Assembly (NCBI RefSeq): GCF_000283515.1
Contig: NC_015976.1
Span: forward strand, 3,442,501-3,506,500
DNA: 64,000 bases
Direction: 5' to 3'
Source of the DNA: Sphingobium sp. SYK-6
Lineage (GTDB): Bacteria > Pseudomonadota > Alphaproteobacteria > Sphingomonadales > Sphingomonadaceae
Shown one piece after another: positions 50,899-60,214 of this stretch (the first letter of the stretch is position 1; each line of letters begins with the position of its first letter). The notes beneath the pieces are model-generated. The model saw only the letters and a program-made list of their open reading frames with translations, searched no databases and was not told the origin of the DNA. The translations under genes and the position numbers were made by a program.

Positions 50899-52530
50899 AT
50901 GTATCGTTACGACCAATATGACCAGGCCATGGTGGACGCGCGCGTCGCCGAGTTCCGTGACCAGACGCAGCGCCGCCTTGATGGCCAGCTCAGCGAGGAG
51001 CAGTTCCGGCCGCTGCGGCTGATGAACGGCCTCTATCTCCAGCTCCATGCCTATATGCTGCGCGTGGCTGTCCCCTACGGCACGCTCAGCGGGCGGCAGA
51101 TGCGGATGCTGGCGCATATCGCCCGCAAATATGACCGGGACTACGGGCATTTCACGACTCGCCAGAACATCCAGTTCAACTGGATCAAGCTGTCCGACGC
51201 GCCGGACATCCTGGCCGAACTGGCGACGGTGGAGATGCATGCCATCCAGACCAGCGGCAATTGCATCCGCAATATCTCATCGGACCAGTATGCGGGCGTT
51301 TCGGCGGACGAAGTCGCCGATCCGCGGCCGCTTGCCGAACTGCTGCGCCAGTGGTCGAGCTTCCACCCGGAATTCACTTATCTGCCCCGCAAGTTCAAGA
51401 TCGCGGTGATCGCGAGCTCCACGGATCGCTCGGCGATGCGGCTGCACGACATCGGCCTCGAACTGGTCAAGCGGGACGGCGTCATCGGCGCGCGGGTGTT
51501 CGCCGGCGGCGGCATGGGCCGCACGCCCATGATCGCGCCGGAAATCCGCGACTTCGTGCCGTTCGGGGAAATAGTCTCCTATCTGGAGGCGTGCCTGCGC
51601 GTGTATAATCGCCACGGCCGGCGCGACAACAAGTACAAGGCGCGCATCAAGATCCTCGTCCACGAGATGGGCCGCGACGAATATCGCCGGCAGGTCGAGG
51701 AAGAGTTCGCGCATATGAAGACGCTCGGGCTCGATCCGCCGCTGGCCGAGCTGGAGCGGATCGCCGCGCAGTTCGCGCCGCCGCCTTATGAAGCCGGCCT
51801 GCCGGACGAGATCGACCTGTCCGACCGCGATTTCGCCCAGTGGGTGGAGACGCAGGTGAAGCCGCACAAGGTGCCGGGCTATGCGATCGTCAACATCAGC
51901 CTCAAGCCGATCGGGGGCATTCCGGGCGATGCCTCGTCCGCCCAGATCGATCTCATGGCCGATCTTGCCGAGCGCTACAGCTTCGACGAGCTGCGCGTGA
52001 CGCATGCCCAGAACATCGTGCTGGCGCATGTGAGGAAGGCCGATCTCCATGCGATCTGGCGGGCGCTGGAAGCAGCCGATCTGGCGACGCCCAATCTGGA
52101 CCTCATCAGCGACATCATCGCCTGCCCCGGCCTGGATTATTGCAGCCTCGCCAATGCGCGCTCGATTCCCGTCGCGCAGAAGATCGCGCAGCGCTTCGCC
52201 GATATCGACCGGCAGAAGGAGCTGGGCGAGCTCAAGCTCAAGATCAGCGGCTGCATCAATGCCTGCGGCCACCATCATGCCGGCAACATCGGCATTCTCG
52301 GCGTGGACCGCAAAGGGGTGGAGAATTTCCAGCTCCTCCTCGGCGGGTCGGGCGCGGAGGATGTCGCGCTCGGCCAGATCGTCGGCCCCGGCTTCGATGA
52401 GAACGGCGTCGTGGACGCGGTGGAGAAAGCCACCGACGTCTATCTGGCGCATCGCATCGATGGAGAGCGGTTCGTCGACACGTTCCGCCGGATCGGCATG
52501 GCGCCGTTCAAGGAGGCGATTTATGCCTGA
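50899..52530 (+). CDS. cysI: Siroheme sulfite/nitrite reductase hemoprotein
   Basis: A 543-residue sulfite reductase hemoprotein that reduces sulfite to sulfide with siroheme and [4Fe-4S]. The four cluster cysteines are in CPGLDYC and SGCINACGHH. MYRYDQYDQAMVDARVAEFRDQ is the start. No flavoprotein subunit CysJ is encoded nearby, so electrons likely come from ferredoxin or another donor; a nitrite-reductase assignment is possible, but the neighbouring genes (cysH, cobA) favour sulfite. Confidence 0.9.
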   Translation: MYRYDQYDQAMVDARVAEFRDQTQRRLDGQLSEEQFRPLRLMNGLYLQLHAYMLRVAVPYGTLSGRQMRMLAHIARKYDRDYGHFTTRQNIQFNWIKLSDAPDILAELATVEMHAIQTSGNCIRNISSDQYAGVSADEVADPRPLAELLRQWSSFHPEFTYLPRKFKIAVIASSTDRSAMRLHDIGLELVKRDGVIGARVFAGGGMGRTPMIAPEIRDFVPFGEIVSYLEACLRVYNRHGRRDNKYKARIKILVHEMGRDEYRRQVEEEFAHMKTLGLDPPLAELERIAAQFAPPPYEAGLPDEIDLSDRDFAQWVETQVKPHKVPGYAIVNISLKPIGGIPGDASSAQIDLMADLAERYSFDELRVTHAQNIVLAHVRKADLHAIWRALEAADLATPNLDLISDIIACPGLDYCSLANARSIPVAQKIAQRFADIDRQKELGELKLKISGCINACGHHHAGNIGILGVDRKGVENFQLLLGGSGAEDVALGQIVGPGFDENGVVDAVEKATDVYLAHRIDGERFVDTFRRIGMAPFKEAIYA

Positions 52531-52578
52531 ACATGCTTCACACGCGGTCCGCTCCGGCCGGATCCCCGGAGAAACCGC

Positions 52579-53019
52579 ATGATGGAATTCCTGTCCCTGA
52601 GGGAAAGTGGCGAAGCGGCCGAATTGCCGGCCGTGACGCTGGAAGCCTTTTCCGGCCAGAGCAACGCGACCGCGGTGCGGATCGAACCCGGCGAGGATGC
52701 GCGGGAGCTGCTGCCGCACCTGGAACGGATCGCGCTGGTCGAGATCAACTTCCCGAGCTTCGGCGACGGGCGCGGCTATTCGGCGGCGCGCATCCTGCGT
52801 GAGGCGGGCTATACGGGCGAGCTGCGCGCGGTGGGCGATGTCGCGGTCGATCAGCTCAGCCACATGATCCGCTGCGGCTTCGACAGCTTCACGCCCGACA
52901 AGCCGCTCGACCCGGCGCTGGTGGACGCGACATTGGCCCTCTTCCCCTACCGCTACCAGAAAGCGGTCGATGCCACGCGGCCTGTCTGGGCCCTCCGGCA
53001 TGGACAAGATCATGGGTGA
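52579..53019 (+). CDS. DUF934 protein of the sulfur operon
   Basis: A 146-residue protein of the DUF934 family (LVEINFPSFGDGRGYSAARILREAGYTGELRAVGDVAVDQL), typically encoded between cysI and cysH in alphaproteobacteria and often called oxidoreductase-like. Function unproven. Its 3' end overlaps cysH. A 48-base gap separates it from cysI; MMEF start has GGAGAAACC before it. Confidence 0.82.
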   Translation: MMEFLSLRESGEAAELPAVTLEAFSGQSNATAVRIEPGEDARELLPHLERIALVEINFPSFGDGRGYSAARILREAGYTGELRAVGDVAVDQLSHMIRCGFDSFTPDKPLDPALVDATLALFPYRYQKAVDATRPVWALRHGQDHG

Positions 53020-53791
53020 GGCCGCGCGCAAGATCGATCGGATCGACACTGCCCCGCGCTGGACGCAGGCCGATGCCGATGCGCTCAACGCCCGCTTCGA
53101 GGGTGTGGATGCCGGCACGATGCTGCGCACCTTGCTGCGCGAAGGCAATCTGGGGAAAGTCGCGGTCGTCTCGTCCTTCGGGACGGAAAGCGCCGTGCTG
53201 CTACATCTGGTCGCCGAGGCGGATCGGGACACGCCGGTCGTCTTCGTCGATACGCTCAAGATGTTCCCCGAGACGCTGGAATATCGCGACACACTCGTGG
53301 GCATGCTGGGCTTCACCCACAGCGAGGTCGTGACGCCCGACCCCGAGATGCTGGCGCGGAAGGACGACAAGGGCCTGCGCTGGTCCTATGATCCGGATGG
53401 CTGCTGCGCCATCCGCAAGGTCGAGCCGCTTGCCCGCGCTAAGGCCGGGCTGGACACCTGGATTTCCGGCCGCAAGGCTTTCCAGTCCGTCACCCGGCAG
53501 AATCTGCCGCGCTTCGAGATCGAGGACGGCCGGCTCAAGATCAATCCGCTGGGCGACTGGGACAAGGCCGCGCTCGACGCCTATTTCGCGGCGCATGCGC
53601 TGCCCCGCCATCCGCTGGAAGCCCAGGGCTATCTTTCCATCGGCTGCGAGCCCTGCACCAGCAAGGTGATGCCGGGCGAAGACCCCCGTGCGGGGCGCTG
53701 GCGCGGCTGGGACAAGGTGGAATGCGGCATCCACACCATTTCCACGCCGAGAGGCGACCCGGACGATCCGGCCAACCAGCCGGCGTTCTGA
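53012..53791 (+). CDS. cysH: Adenylyl-sulfate (APS) reductase
   Basis: A 259-residue CysH that reduces APS to sulfite. The four [4Fe-4S] cysteines typical of APS (rather than PAPS) reductases are visible as CC in DGCCAIRKVEPL and CxxC in GCEPCTSKV, and the catalytic Cys is in KVECGIHTIS. FGTESAVLLHLV is the pyrophosphatase-like loop. The ATG at 53012 gives an eight-base overlap with DUF934; ATG at 53000 would also work. Confidence 0.92.
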   Translation: MGEAARKIDRIDTAPRWTQADADALNARFEGVDAGTMLRTLLREGNLGKVAVVSSFGTESAVLLHLVAEADRDTPVVFVDTLKMFPETLEYRDTLVGMLGFTHSEVVTPDPEMLARKDDKGLRWSYDPDGCCAIRKVEPLARAKAGLDTWISGRKAFQSVTRQNLPRFEIEDGRLKINPLGDWDKAALDAYFAAHALPRHPLEAQGYLSIGCEPCTSKVMPGEDPRAGRWRGWDKVECGIHTISTPRGDPDDPANQPAF

Positions 53792-53886
53792 GGGGCGCCC
53801 CCCGGACTGACGGTCGAAAGCGCAATGCCCCGCAGCGGCGCCTCTGCTAAAGCGAGCGCCTCCCATCACGGAAGGCGCCGCGCGGC

Positions 53887-54471
53887 ATGAGCATCGACCG
53901 ATCGCAGGGCTGGGACGCCATTGCCGATCAATTCATGGCAGTGCGATCCGCCATGGGCGCCACGCGCGTGCGCGACTGGGCGCGAGACGCCCTGCCCCCG
54001 GGCGCCGCCATCCTGGATCTGGGATGCGGATCGGGCATGCCGATGGCCGAGACGCTGATCGACGCGGGCTTCGAGCTGTTCGGGATCGATGCATCGCCCC
54101 GCATGATCGAGGCGTTCCGCGCGCGCTTTCCGGACAGGCCGAGCGCATGCGAGGCTGCGCAGGACAGCACCTTCTTCCACCGGCCCTTCGATGCCGTCAT
54201 CGCGATCGGCCTGCTGTTCCTGTTGCCGCCGGAGGATCAACGGGCATTGGTGAACCGCGTGGCCGGGGCCCTGCATCCCGGCGGGCGCTTCCTGTTCACC
54301 GCGCCACGGCAGGCCTGCGATTGGCAGGACCGGCTGACCGGGCGCCGCTCGGTCTCGCTGGGCGAGCATGTCTATGAGGAGATGCTCGCCGCCGCAGGCC
54401 TGTCGCTGCTTGACCGCTTCACGGACGAAGGCGGAAACCTCTATCATGACGCGGCAAGGCCGGGACTCTGA
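53887..54471 (+). CDS. Class I SAM-dependent methyltransferase
   Basis: A 194-residue small-molecule or protein methyltransferase with SAM motif I ILDLGCGSGMP and the post-I acidic residue in FGIDASP. It is compact and lacks extra domains; similar proteins include tellurite-resistance/TehB-like and ubiquinone-type methyltransferases. Substrate not known. Start after GGAAGGCGCCGCGCGGC. Confidence 0.85.
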   Translation: MSIDRSQGWDAIADQFMAVRSAMGATRVRDWARDALPPGAAILDLGCGSGMPMAETLIDAGFELFGIDASPRMIEAFRARFPDRPSACEAAQDSTFFHRPFDAVIAIGLLFLLPPEDQRALVNRVAGALHPGGRFLFTAPRQACDWQDRLTGRRSVSLGEHVYEEMLAAAGLSLLDRFTDEGGNLYHDAARPGL

Positions 54472-54560
54472 AGCACGATCGGGAAGGCGAGGGCCTTCGA
54501 TGAAAGAGCACGCCCCAGCTTTTTCGAGACGTTCGAGTTTCGGCACGCTAAGGCGCGCCC

Positions 54561-55745
54561 ATGCCTTCGCCGCCCGCCCCTTATGATGCGATCATTCTCG
54601 GCGCGGGTGCGGCGGGGCTCATGTGCGCGGCGGTGGCCGGGCAGCGCGGGCGGCGGGTCCTCCTGATCGATCATGCCGATGCACCGGGCAAGAAGATCCT
54701 CATCTCGGGCGGCGGTCGCTGCAATTTCACCAACATATATACCGCGCCCGACCGCTATCTCTCGCAGAACCCGCATTTCGCCCGCTCCGCGCTCAGCCGC
54801 TACACCGCGCAGGATTTCCTTGCCCTGGTGGAGAGCCACGGCATCGCCTGGCACGAGAAGACGCTGGGGCAGCTCTTCTGCGATGGGTCCGCGCGGCAGA
54901 TCGTCGCCATGCTGCTGGAGGAATGCGCGAAAGGCGCGGTCGAGCTGCGCTGCGGGCAAGCCGTCGGCGACGTCGATCATGCCGATGGCCTGTTCCGCGT
55001 TCTGGCGGGCGGGCAATCCGCCACGGCCCCCGCGCTGGTGATCGCGACCGGCGGCCCTTCGATACCGAAGATGGGCGCCACCGGCTTTGCTTATGAACTC
55101 GGCCGCCGCTTCGGCCTGAAGATCGTCCAGCCCCGGCCCGCGCTCGTGCCCCTGACCTTGAGCGGAGCGGACGCGCTGTTTCGCGACCTGTCGGGCGTCT
55201 CGACCCCGGTCGTGGTGCGCTGCGGGAAAGTGGCGTTTCGGGAAGCAGCCTTGTTCACGCATCGCGGCCTTTCCGGCCCGGCGATCCTGCAGATTTCCTC
55301 TTACTGGAAACATGGGGAAGACATCGCCATCGACTATCTGCCCGATCACGCCGCCGACTGGTTGCTCGGCGCCAAGCGGACGAGCCCCCGCGCGACCGTG
55401 CGCCGCGTGCTGCGCCACGCCCTGCCGGAGCGACTGGCCGATGCTCTCGACGCGCGGCTCGCGCTCGCCGGCGATCTCGGCAATCTGTCGGACCGCGCGC
55501 TTGGAGCCGCGCAGGCGCGCCTTGCCGACTGGCGGTTCGCCCCGACCGGCTCGGAGGGTTTCGCCAAGGCCGAGGTCACCGCAGGCGGCATCGATACCGA
55601 TGGCCTCTCGTCCCGCACGATGGAAAGCCGCCGCCTCCCCGGCCTCTATGCGATCGGCGAGGCCGTGGACGTCACCGGCTGGCTCGGCGGCTATAATTTC
55701 CAGTGGGCATGGGCCAGCGCGCGGGCAGCGGCCGAGGCGCTGTAA
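54561..55745 (+). CDS. BaiN/YhiN-type flavoprotein
   Basis: A 394-residue NAD(P)/FAD-dependent oxidoreductase of the BaiN (HI0933) family. The dinucleotide-binding loop is ILGAGAAGLMCA, GGGRCNFTN is the family-specific motif and the C-terminal GEAVDVTGWLGGYNFQWA closes the FAD site. Members include a bile-acid 7-dehydroxylation reductase and uncharacterised housekeeping proteins; the latter is likely here. Confidence 0.88.
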   Translation: MPSPPAPYDAIILGAGAAGLMCAAVAGQRGRRVLLIDHADAPGKKILISGGGRCNFTNIYTAPDRYLSQNPHFARSALSRYTAQDFLALVESHGIAWHEKTLGQLFCDGSARQIVAMLLEECAKGAVELRCGQAVGDVDHADGLFRVLAGGQSATAPALVIATGGPSIPKMGATGFAYELGRRFGLKIVQPRPALVPLTLSGADALFRDLSGVSTPVVVRCGKVAFREAALFTHRGLSGPAILQISSYWKHGEDIAIDYLPDHAADWLLGAKRTSPRATVRRVLRHALPERLADALDARLALAGDLGNLSDRALGAAQARLADWRFAPTGSEGFAKAEVTAGGIDTDGLSSRTMESRRLPGLYAIGEAVDVTGWLGGYNFQWAWASARAAAEAL

Positions 55746-55886
55746 GCTACCAAAGAGCGGGCATCGCGTAGTCTGGCGGCCGCGACAGGCGGTGCCCGCC
55801 GGAAAATACGCGCCACGAAATTATGTTGCGACAAGCCGCCAGAACGCTACGTTCCCGCCATCCCGCAATCGACGGAGCCGCCCAAT

Positions 55887-57704
55887 ATGAAACGCCGCGA
55901 TTTTCTCCTCACCACCGCCGCAACCGCGCTCGTCAGCATGACGCCACGCGCCTTCGCGCAGAGCGCCGCGCCTTCGGACGGTCTGCCGGCCCTCGATGCC
56001 ACGTTCGAAAAGATCTTCGAAATGATGGTCGACAATTCGCCGCAAATGGCGACGCAGCTTGGCCTCGACAAAGGTCCGCGCGCGCCGATGAAGGCGAAGC
56101 TGGACGATAACAGCCTGCAGGCCGTGGCGGACGATCTCGCCCTGACCCGCCGGGCGCTCGCCATGCTCGACGCGTTCAAGGACCGGCCGCTGGGCGACAA
56201 GGATGCGCTGAACCTCGCCTGCGTGCGCTACACGCTCGAGCGTGGTCTGGTGGCTGGCGGAAAGTACGACCTGTCCTCCATCGGTCGGCCCTATCGCATC
56301 TTCCAGCAGGGCGGCGCCTATTTCAGCACGCCCGACTTCCTGAACAGCGCGCACACCATCGCGACGAAGACGGATTGCGAGGCCTATCTCTCGCGCCTCG
56401 CCGCCTTTGCCACCGAGCTGGACAATGACAGCGAGGTGCAGAAAGCCTATGCGCAGCGCGGCTATCTCGCGCCGGCCTGGTCGCTTGATCTGACCCTAGG
56501 CCAGATGCGGACCCTGCGCGGGCAGCCGGCCGCAAGCTGCTCCATGACCAGATCGCTGGCCGATCGCGCGGCGAAGGCGGGCGTCGCGGGTGACTGGGCT
56601 GCCGAGGCCGCGAAGATCGTCGCGGAGAAGGTCTACCCCGCGCTCGATCGGCAGATCGCGCTTGTCGAGCAGCTGAAGCCCGGCTCGGCGGCAGGGGACG
56701 GCGTGTGGCGCGTCCCGCGCGGCGACGAGATCTATGCCGATGCGCTGGCCCAATCCACCACCACCACGATGAGCCCGGACGAAGTCCACCAGATGGGCCT
56801 CGATCAGGTCCGCGAGATCAGTGCCGCGCTGGACGTGATCCTGCGTGACAACGGCCTGACGCAAGGCAGCGTGGGCGCCCGCCTGACCGCGCTCAATGCT
56901 CGCCCCGACCAGCTTTATCCGGACACGGCCGAGGGCCGCGCCGCACTGCTCAAGAGCCTCAACGCCGATTATCTCAAGTGCAAGGCGCTGCTGCCCAAGG
57001 CGTTCAACAACCCCAGCAATGCCCCGCTGGAAATCCGCGCGGTGCCGGTCGAGATTCAGGACGGCGCGTCCAACGGCTATTATCGCCGCGCCGCGCTGGA
57101 TGGATCGCGTCCCGCCATCTATTACATCAATCTCAAGGACGTGGCCGACTGGCCGAAATATGGCCTGCCCGCCCTCACTTATCATGAGGCGGTGCCTGGC
57201 CATCATCTCCAGATCTCGACGATGCAGGAAGCCGGCGCGCTGCCCACGCTGCGCCGCGTGGGCGGCTTCAGTGCCTATAGCGAGGGATGGGCCCTCTACG
57301 CCGAGGAAGTCGCCGACGAGCTGGGCGCTTATGCAACGCCGCTGGAGCGGGCGGGCTATCTCCAGTCCTTCCTCTTCCGAGCCGCGCGCCTTGCCGTGGA
57401 CACCGGCCTGCACGCCAAGCGATGGACTCGCGAGCAGGCGACGCAATACATGGTCGATGTCACGGGCTTCGCCGAGCCGCGTTGCCAGCGCGAGGTCGAG
57501 CGCTATTGCACGCAGCCCGGCCAGGCATGCAGTTACAAGGTTGGCCACGCCGCCTGGACGCGCGCACGCGCCAAGGCCCAGGCAACGCTGGGCGATCGCT
57601 TCGACCTCAAGACCTTCCATGAAGTGCTGAAGGACGGCGCCATGCCGCTCACCATCCTCGAGCAGCGCATCGAGGCCCGCACGGCAGCGCTCCTGAAGGC
57701 CTGA
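55887..57704 (+). CDS. Secreted DUF885 zinc-peptidase-like protein
   Basis: A 605-residue DUF885 protein with a twin-arginine-type signal (MKRRDFLLTTAATALVSM...AFA). The putative zinc motif HEAVPGHH (about residue 430) and the nearby SEGWALYAEEV resemble M32-like or other gluzincin metallopeptidases. It is likely periplasmic. Substrate unknown. A hairpin follows the gene at 57716-57739. Confidence 0.87.
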   Translation: MKRRDFLLTTAATALVSMTPRAFAQSAAPSDGLPALDATFEKIFEMMVDNSPQMATQLGLDKGPRAPMKAKLDDNSLQAVADDLALTRRALAMLDAFKDRPLGDKDALNLACVRYTLERGLVAGGKYDLSSIGRPYRIFQQGGAYFSTPDFLNSAHTIATKTDCEAYLSRLAAFATELDNDSEVQKAYAQRGYLAPAWSLDLTLGQMRTLRGQPAASCSMTRSLADRAAKAGVAGDWAAEAAKIVAEKVYPALDRQIALVEQLKPGSAAGDGVWRVPRGDEIYADALAQSTTTTMSPDEVHQMGLDQVREISAALDVILRDNGLTQGSVGARLTALNARPDQLYPDTAEGRAALLKSLNADYLKCKALLPKAFNNPSNAPLEIRAVPVEIQDGASNGYYRRAALDGSRPAIYYINLKDVADWPKYGLPALTYHEAVPGHHLQISTMQEAGALPTLRRVGGFSAYSEGWALYAEEVADELGAYATPLERAGYLQSFLFRAARLAVDTGLHAKRWTREQATQYMVDVTGFAEPRCQREVERYCTQPGQACSYKVGHAAWTRARAKAQATLGDRFDLKTFHEVLKDGAMPLTILEQRIEARTAALLKA

Positions 57705-57715
57705 TCTCACGGCGA

Positions 57716-57739
57716 GGCTCCCGCCCCCGCGCGGGAGCC
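57716..57739. terminator. Hairpin after the DUF885 gene
   Basis: A 9-base perfect stem (GGCTCCCGC/GCGGGAGCC) with a six-base loop starting 11 bases after the stop codon. No T-tract follows, so it may act only weakly or with Rho. Confidence 0.5.
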
Positions 57740-57870
57740 GCCATGCGGCGGGGGGATGGCGCGGCGCCCCTTCCCGCCGCTTGCCTTATGTCGACGCGTC
57801 GGGAAATTGACGGCGGAAAAGCGGAACCGGCCCGCCGCTCCATCCGTTTGCCCGGCGAAAGGATCTGGCC

Positions 57871-58359
57871 ATGCCTCTCGCGCTTCATGGATCATGCCGC
57901 TGCGGCAAAGTTCGCTTCTCCGCGCAAAGCCATGCGCCGGTCCCCTTCATGCGCTGCTATTGCTCGATATGCCGCAAGACCGCCGGCGGTGGCGGATATG
58001 CGATCAATCTTCACGCCGACAGCCGCACGCTGAAGGTCGAGGGGGAAACCGCCGTCTATCATGCCACGCTGGACGACGGCGAAGGCGGATGCAGCACCAG
58101 CACCGGCGAGCGCCATTTCTGCGCCGCCTGCGCCAGCGCCTTGTGGGTGTTCAGCCCGGAATATCCCGCGCTTTTCCATCCCTTCGCCTCGGCCATCGAC
58201 AGCGAGCTGCCCAGGGCGCCGGCACTGGTTCACATGATGCTCGGGTCGAAGGCAGGCTGGGTCAACCCGGAGATCGGCCCGGACGACCAGTGTTTCGAAG
58301 CCTATCCCGACGAGACGCTGGAAGACTGGCACCGGGCGCGGGGCCTCTGGGTCGATTAG
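57871..58359 (+). CDS. GFA (glutathione-dependent formaldehyde-activating)-fold protein
   Basis: A 162-residue GFA/CENP-V domain protein with a zinc-binding cysteine arrangement: HGSCRCGKVRFSAQ, RCYCSICRKTAGGGGYAIN, and RHFCAACASALWVF. Such proteins are small zinc-binding cytosolic proteins, sometimes annotated as S-(hydroxymethyl)glutathione synthase although that activity is not proven for most. Start at 57871 (ATGCCTCTCGCG). Confidence 0.82.
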   Translation: MPLALHGSCRCGKVRFSAQSHAPVPFMRCYCSICRKTAGGGGYAINLHADSRTLKVEGETAVYHATLDDGEGGCSTSTGERHFCAACASALWVFSPEYPALFHPFASAIDSELPRAPALVHMMLGSKAGWVNPEIGPDDQCFEAYPDETLEDWHRARGLWVD

Positions 58360-58411
58360 GCGGCGCGGACAATTCCGAGGCCATGGCAGCGCACCATATC
58401 GTCATGAACGA

Positions 58412-58440
58412 CGTCATCCCGGACTCGATCCGGGATGACG
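58412..58440. repeat. Palindromic intergenic repeat
   Basis: CGTCATCCCGGA-CTCGA-TCCGGGATGACG is a perfect 12-base inverted repeat with a 5-base loop, of a type (GTCATCCCGGA...TCCGGGATGAC) widespread between genes in alphaproteobacteria. It sits between a plus-strand GFA gene and a minus-strand dnaB gene, so could also act as a bidirectional terminator. Confidence 0.7.
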
Positions 58441-58522
58441 AACAAAATGGCTGAAAAGCTGGCTCCTGGCTTCGTCAGAATCCGCAAATTTGCGCGTGCT
58501 GCCGAATGCCCCGGCGCTTCGC

Positions 58523-60013
58523 TCAATCGTCGTAGGCAGCCGCCATGCCGTCATCGGCAAGATCGGTGAAGCGGGTGATCTTGGCATCGAAGTAGAGCCG
58601 CACCTTGCCGGTCGCGCCATGACGCTGCTTGGCGACGATCAGCTCGGAATGGCCCTTGATGCGGTCCATTTTCTCGACCCAGGCGGCATAAGCCCCCTCT
58701 TCCTCGATCTTGGGCTCCTTGCTCATCTCGTAATAATCCTCGCGGTAGAGGAACCAGACCATGTCCGCGTCCTGCTCGATGGAGCCTGATTCGCGAAGGT
58801 CGGAGAGCTGGGGGCGCTTGTCCTCGCGGCTTTCCACCGCGCGGCTGAGCTGGGACAGGGCAATCACCGGCACGCTCAGCTCCTTGGCCAGCGTCTTGAG
58901 GCCGCGACTGATCTCCGAGATTTCGTTGACGCGGCTCTCGCCCATCTTGCCGGTGCCTTGCAGAAGCTGGAGATAGTCGACCACGATGAGCCCGATATTG
59001 TGACGACGCTTCAGGCGCCGCGCGCGGGTGCGCATCGCCGCGATGGTGAGGCCTGCGGTATCGTCGATATAGAGCGGAAGATCCTGCAACTCACGCGAGG
59101 CGCGCACGAGATTCTGGAAATCGCCATGGCTGATCTTGCCCATGCGCAGGGCCTCGCCGCTGATGCCGGACTGCTCGGCGAGGATACGCGTGGCGAGCTG
59201 GTCGGCCGACATTTCGAGGTTGAAAATGGCGACGGGCGCCCCGATGGATTTCTCCGGCGGGATGCCGTCCGCCAGGTCGCGCACCCAGCGCCGCGCGGCA
59301 TTATAGGCGATGTTGGTGGCAAGCGAGCTCTTGCCCATACCCGGCCGTCCCGCGACGATGATGAGATCGGACGGGTGAAGGCCGCCGGTGCGTGTGTTGA
59401 GCCCGTCCAGCCCCGTGGTGATGCCCGAGACATGGCCCCCGGAGTTGAGCGCTTTCTCCGCCATCTCCACCGCGAGGCGCGTGGCCTGGGCGAAGGTCTT
59501 CATGCTTCCCGTCTCGCCGCCCGCTTCCGCGACGGCATAAAGCGCCATTTCGGCATGCTCGATCTGCCCGCGCGGATCGATGGATTCGGAGGTGTCGAGC
59601 GCCTTGTCCACGAGATCGCGGCCCACGCCGACCAGTTCACGCAGCAGCGCCAGATCATAGATCTGCCGGGCGAAATCGCGCGCGCCGATGACGGCCGCGC
59701 CGCTGCCGGTCAGCTGGGCGAGATAGCCCGGGCCGCCCAGTTCCTTGAGCGCCGGGTCGCTTTCCATCAATGGCTTGAGCGTCACCGGGTTGGCGACCAT
59801 GTTGCGATCGACCAGCTTCAGGATGGCGTCATAGATGCGCCCGTGCAGCGGCTCGTAGAAATGCTGGGCGCGCAGATCCATCTGCACGTCCTCGACGATT
59901 CGATTGTCGATCATGAGCGCGCCGAGCAGCGCGGCCTCCGCTTCCACGTTGCGCGGCAGGCGCGTTTCGGATGCGGTGTCGGGCACCGGCGAGAGGCGGA
60001 TCGGATCGGTCAT
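58523..60013 (-). CDS. dnaB: Replicative DNA helicase
   Basis: A 496-residue DnaB hexameric helicase: N-terminal primase-interacting domain (LPRNVEAEAALLGALMIDNR), RecA-like C-terminal motor with Walker A AGRPGMGKSSLAT and the Walker B region LIVVDYLQLL, and the H4-like signature (SQLSRAVESREDKRPQLSDLRESG). ATG at 60013. A perfect DnaA box lies 70-80 bases upstream. Its loader gene dciA is at 4.5 kb. Confidence 0.96.
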   Translation of the reverse strand: MTDPIRLSPVPDTASETRLPRNVEAEAALLGALMIDNRIVEDVQMDLRAQHFYEPLHGRIYDAILKLVDRNMVANPVTLKPLMESDPALKELGGPGYLAQLTGSGAAVIGARDFARQIYDLALLRELVGVGRDLVDKALDTSESIDPRGQIEHAEMALYAVAEAGGETGSMKTFAQATRLAVEMAEKALNSGGHVSGITTGLDGLNTRTGGLHPSDLIIVAGRPGMGKSSLATNIAYNAARRWVRDLADGIPPEKSIGAPVAIFNLEMSADQLATRILAEQSGISGEALRMGKISHGDFQNLVRASRELQDLPLYIDDTAGLTIAAMRTRARRLKRRHNIGLIVVDYLQLLQGTGKMGESRVNEISEISRGLKTLAKELSVPVIALSQLSRAVESREDKRPQLSDLRESGSIEQDADMVWFLYREDYYEMSKEPKIEEEGAYAAWVEKMDRIKGHSELIVAKQRHGATGKVRLYFDAKITRFTDLADDGMAAAYDD

Positions 60014-60083
60014 GGGGCGCGCACAATCGGCCTTCGACGAGCGAAGGGCAAGGGCCTCGACACCAATAGTTCCGTGGACGCTT

Positions 60084-60092
60084 TGTGGATAA
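60084..60092. promoter_or_regulatory. DnaA box in the dnaB upstream region
   Basis: TGTGGATAA is a perfect DnaA-box nonamer (TTATCCACA on the minus strand), 71-79 bases upstream of dnaB's ATG and in the divergent spacer to UPF0262. A single copy, so it is not an origin; it could link dnaB transcription to DnaA. Confidence 0.55.
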
Positions 60093-60214
60093 GATCGGGG
60101 AGGAAATGACGCGGGCCACCGCCGGGCGGCCGATCCTCCCCGCTCCGCGCCCGTCCATGCGCCTGCACCTCCCCTTGCCGCCGCTTCGCCACAGGCCTAG
60201 GGAAGCAGCGGACC

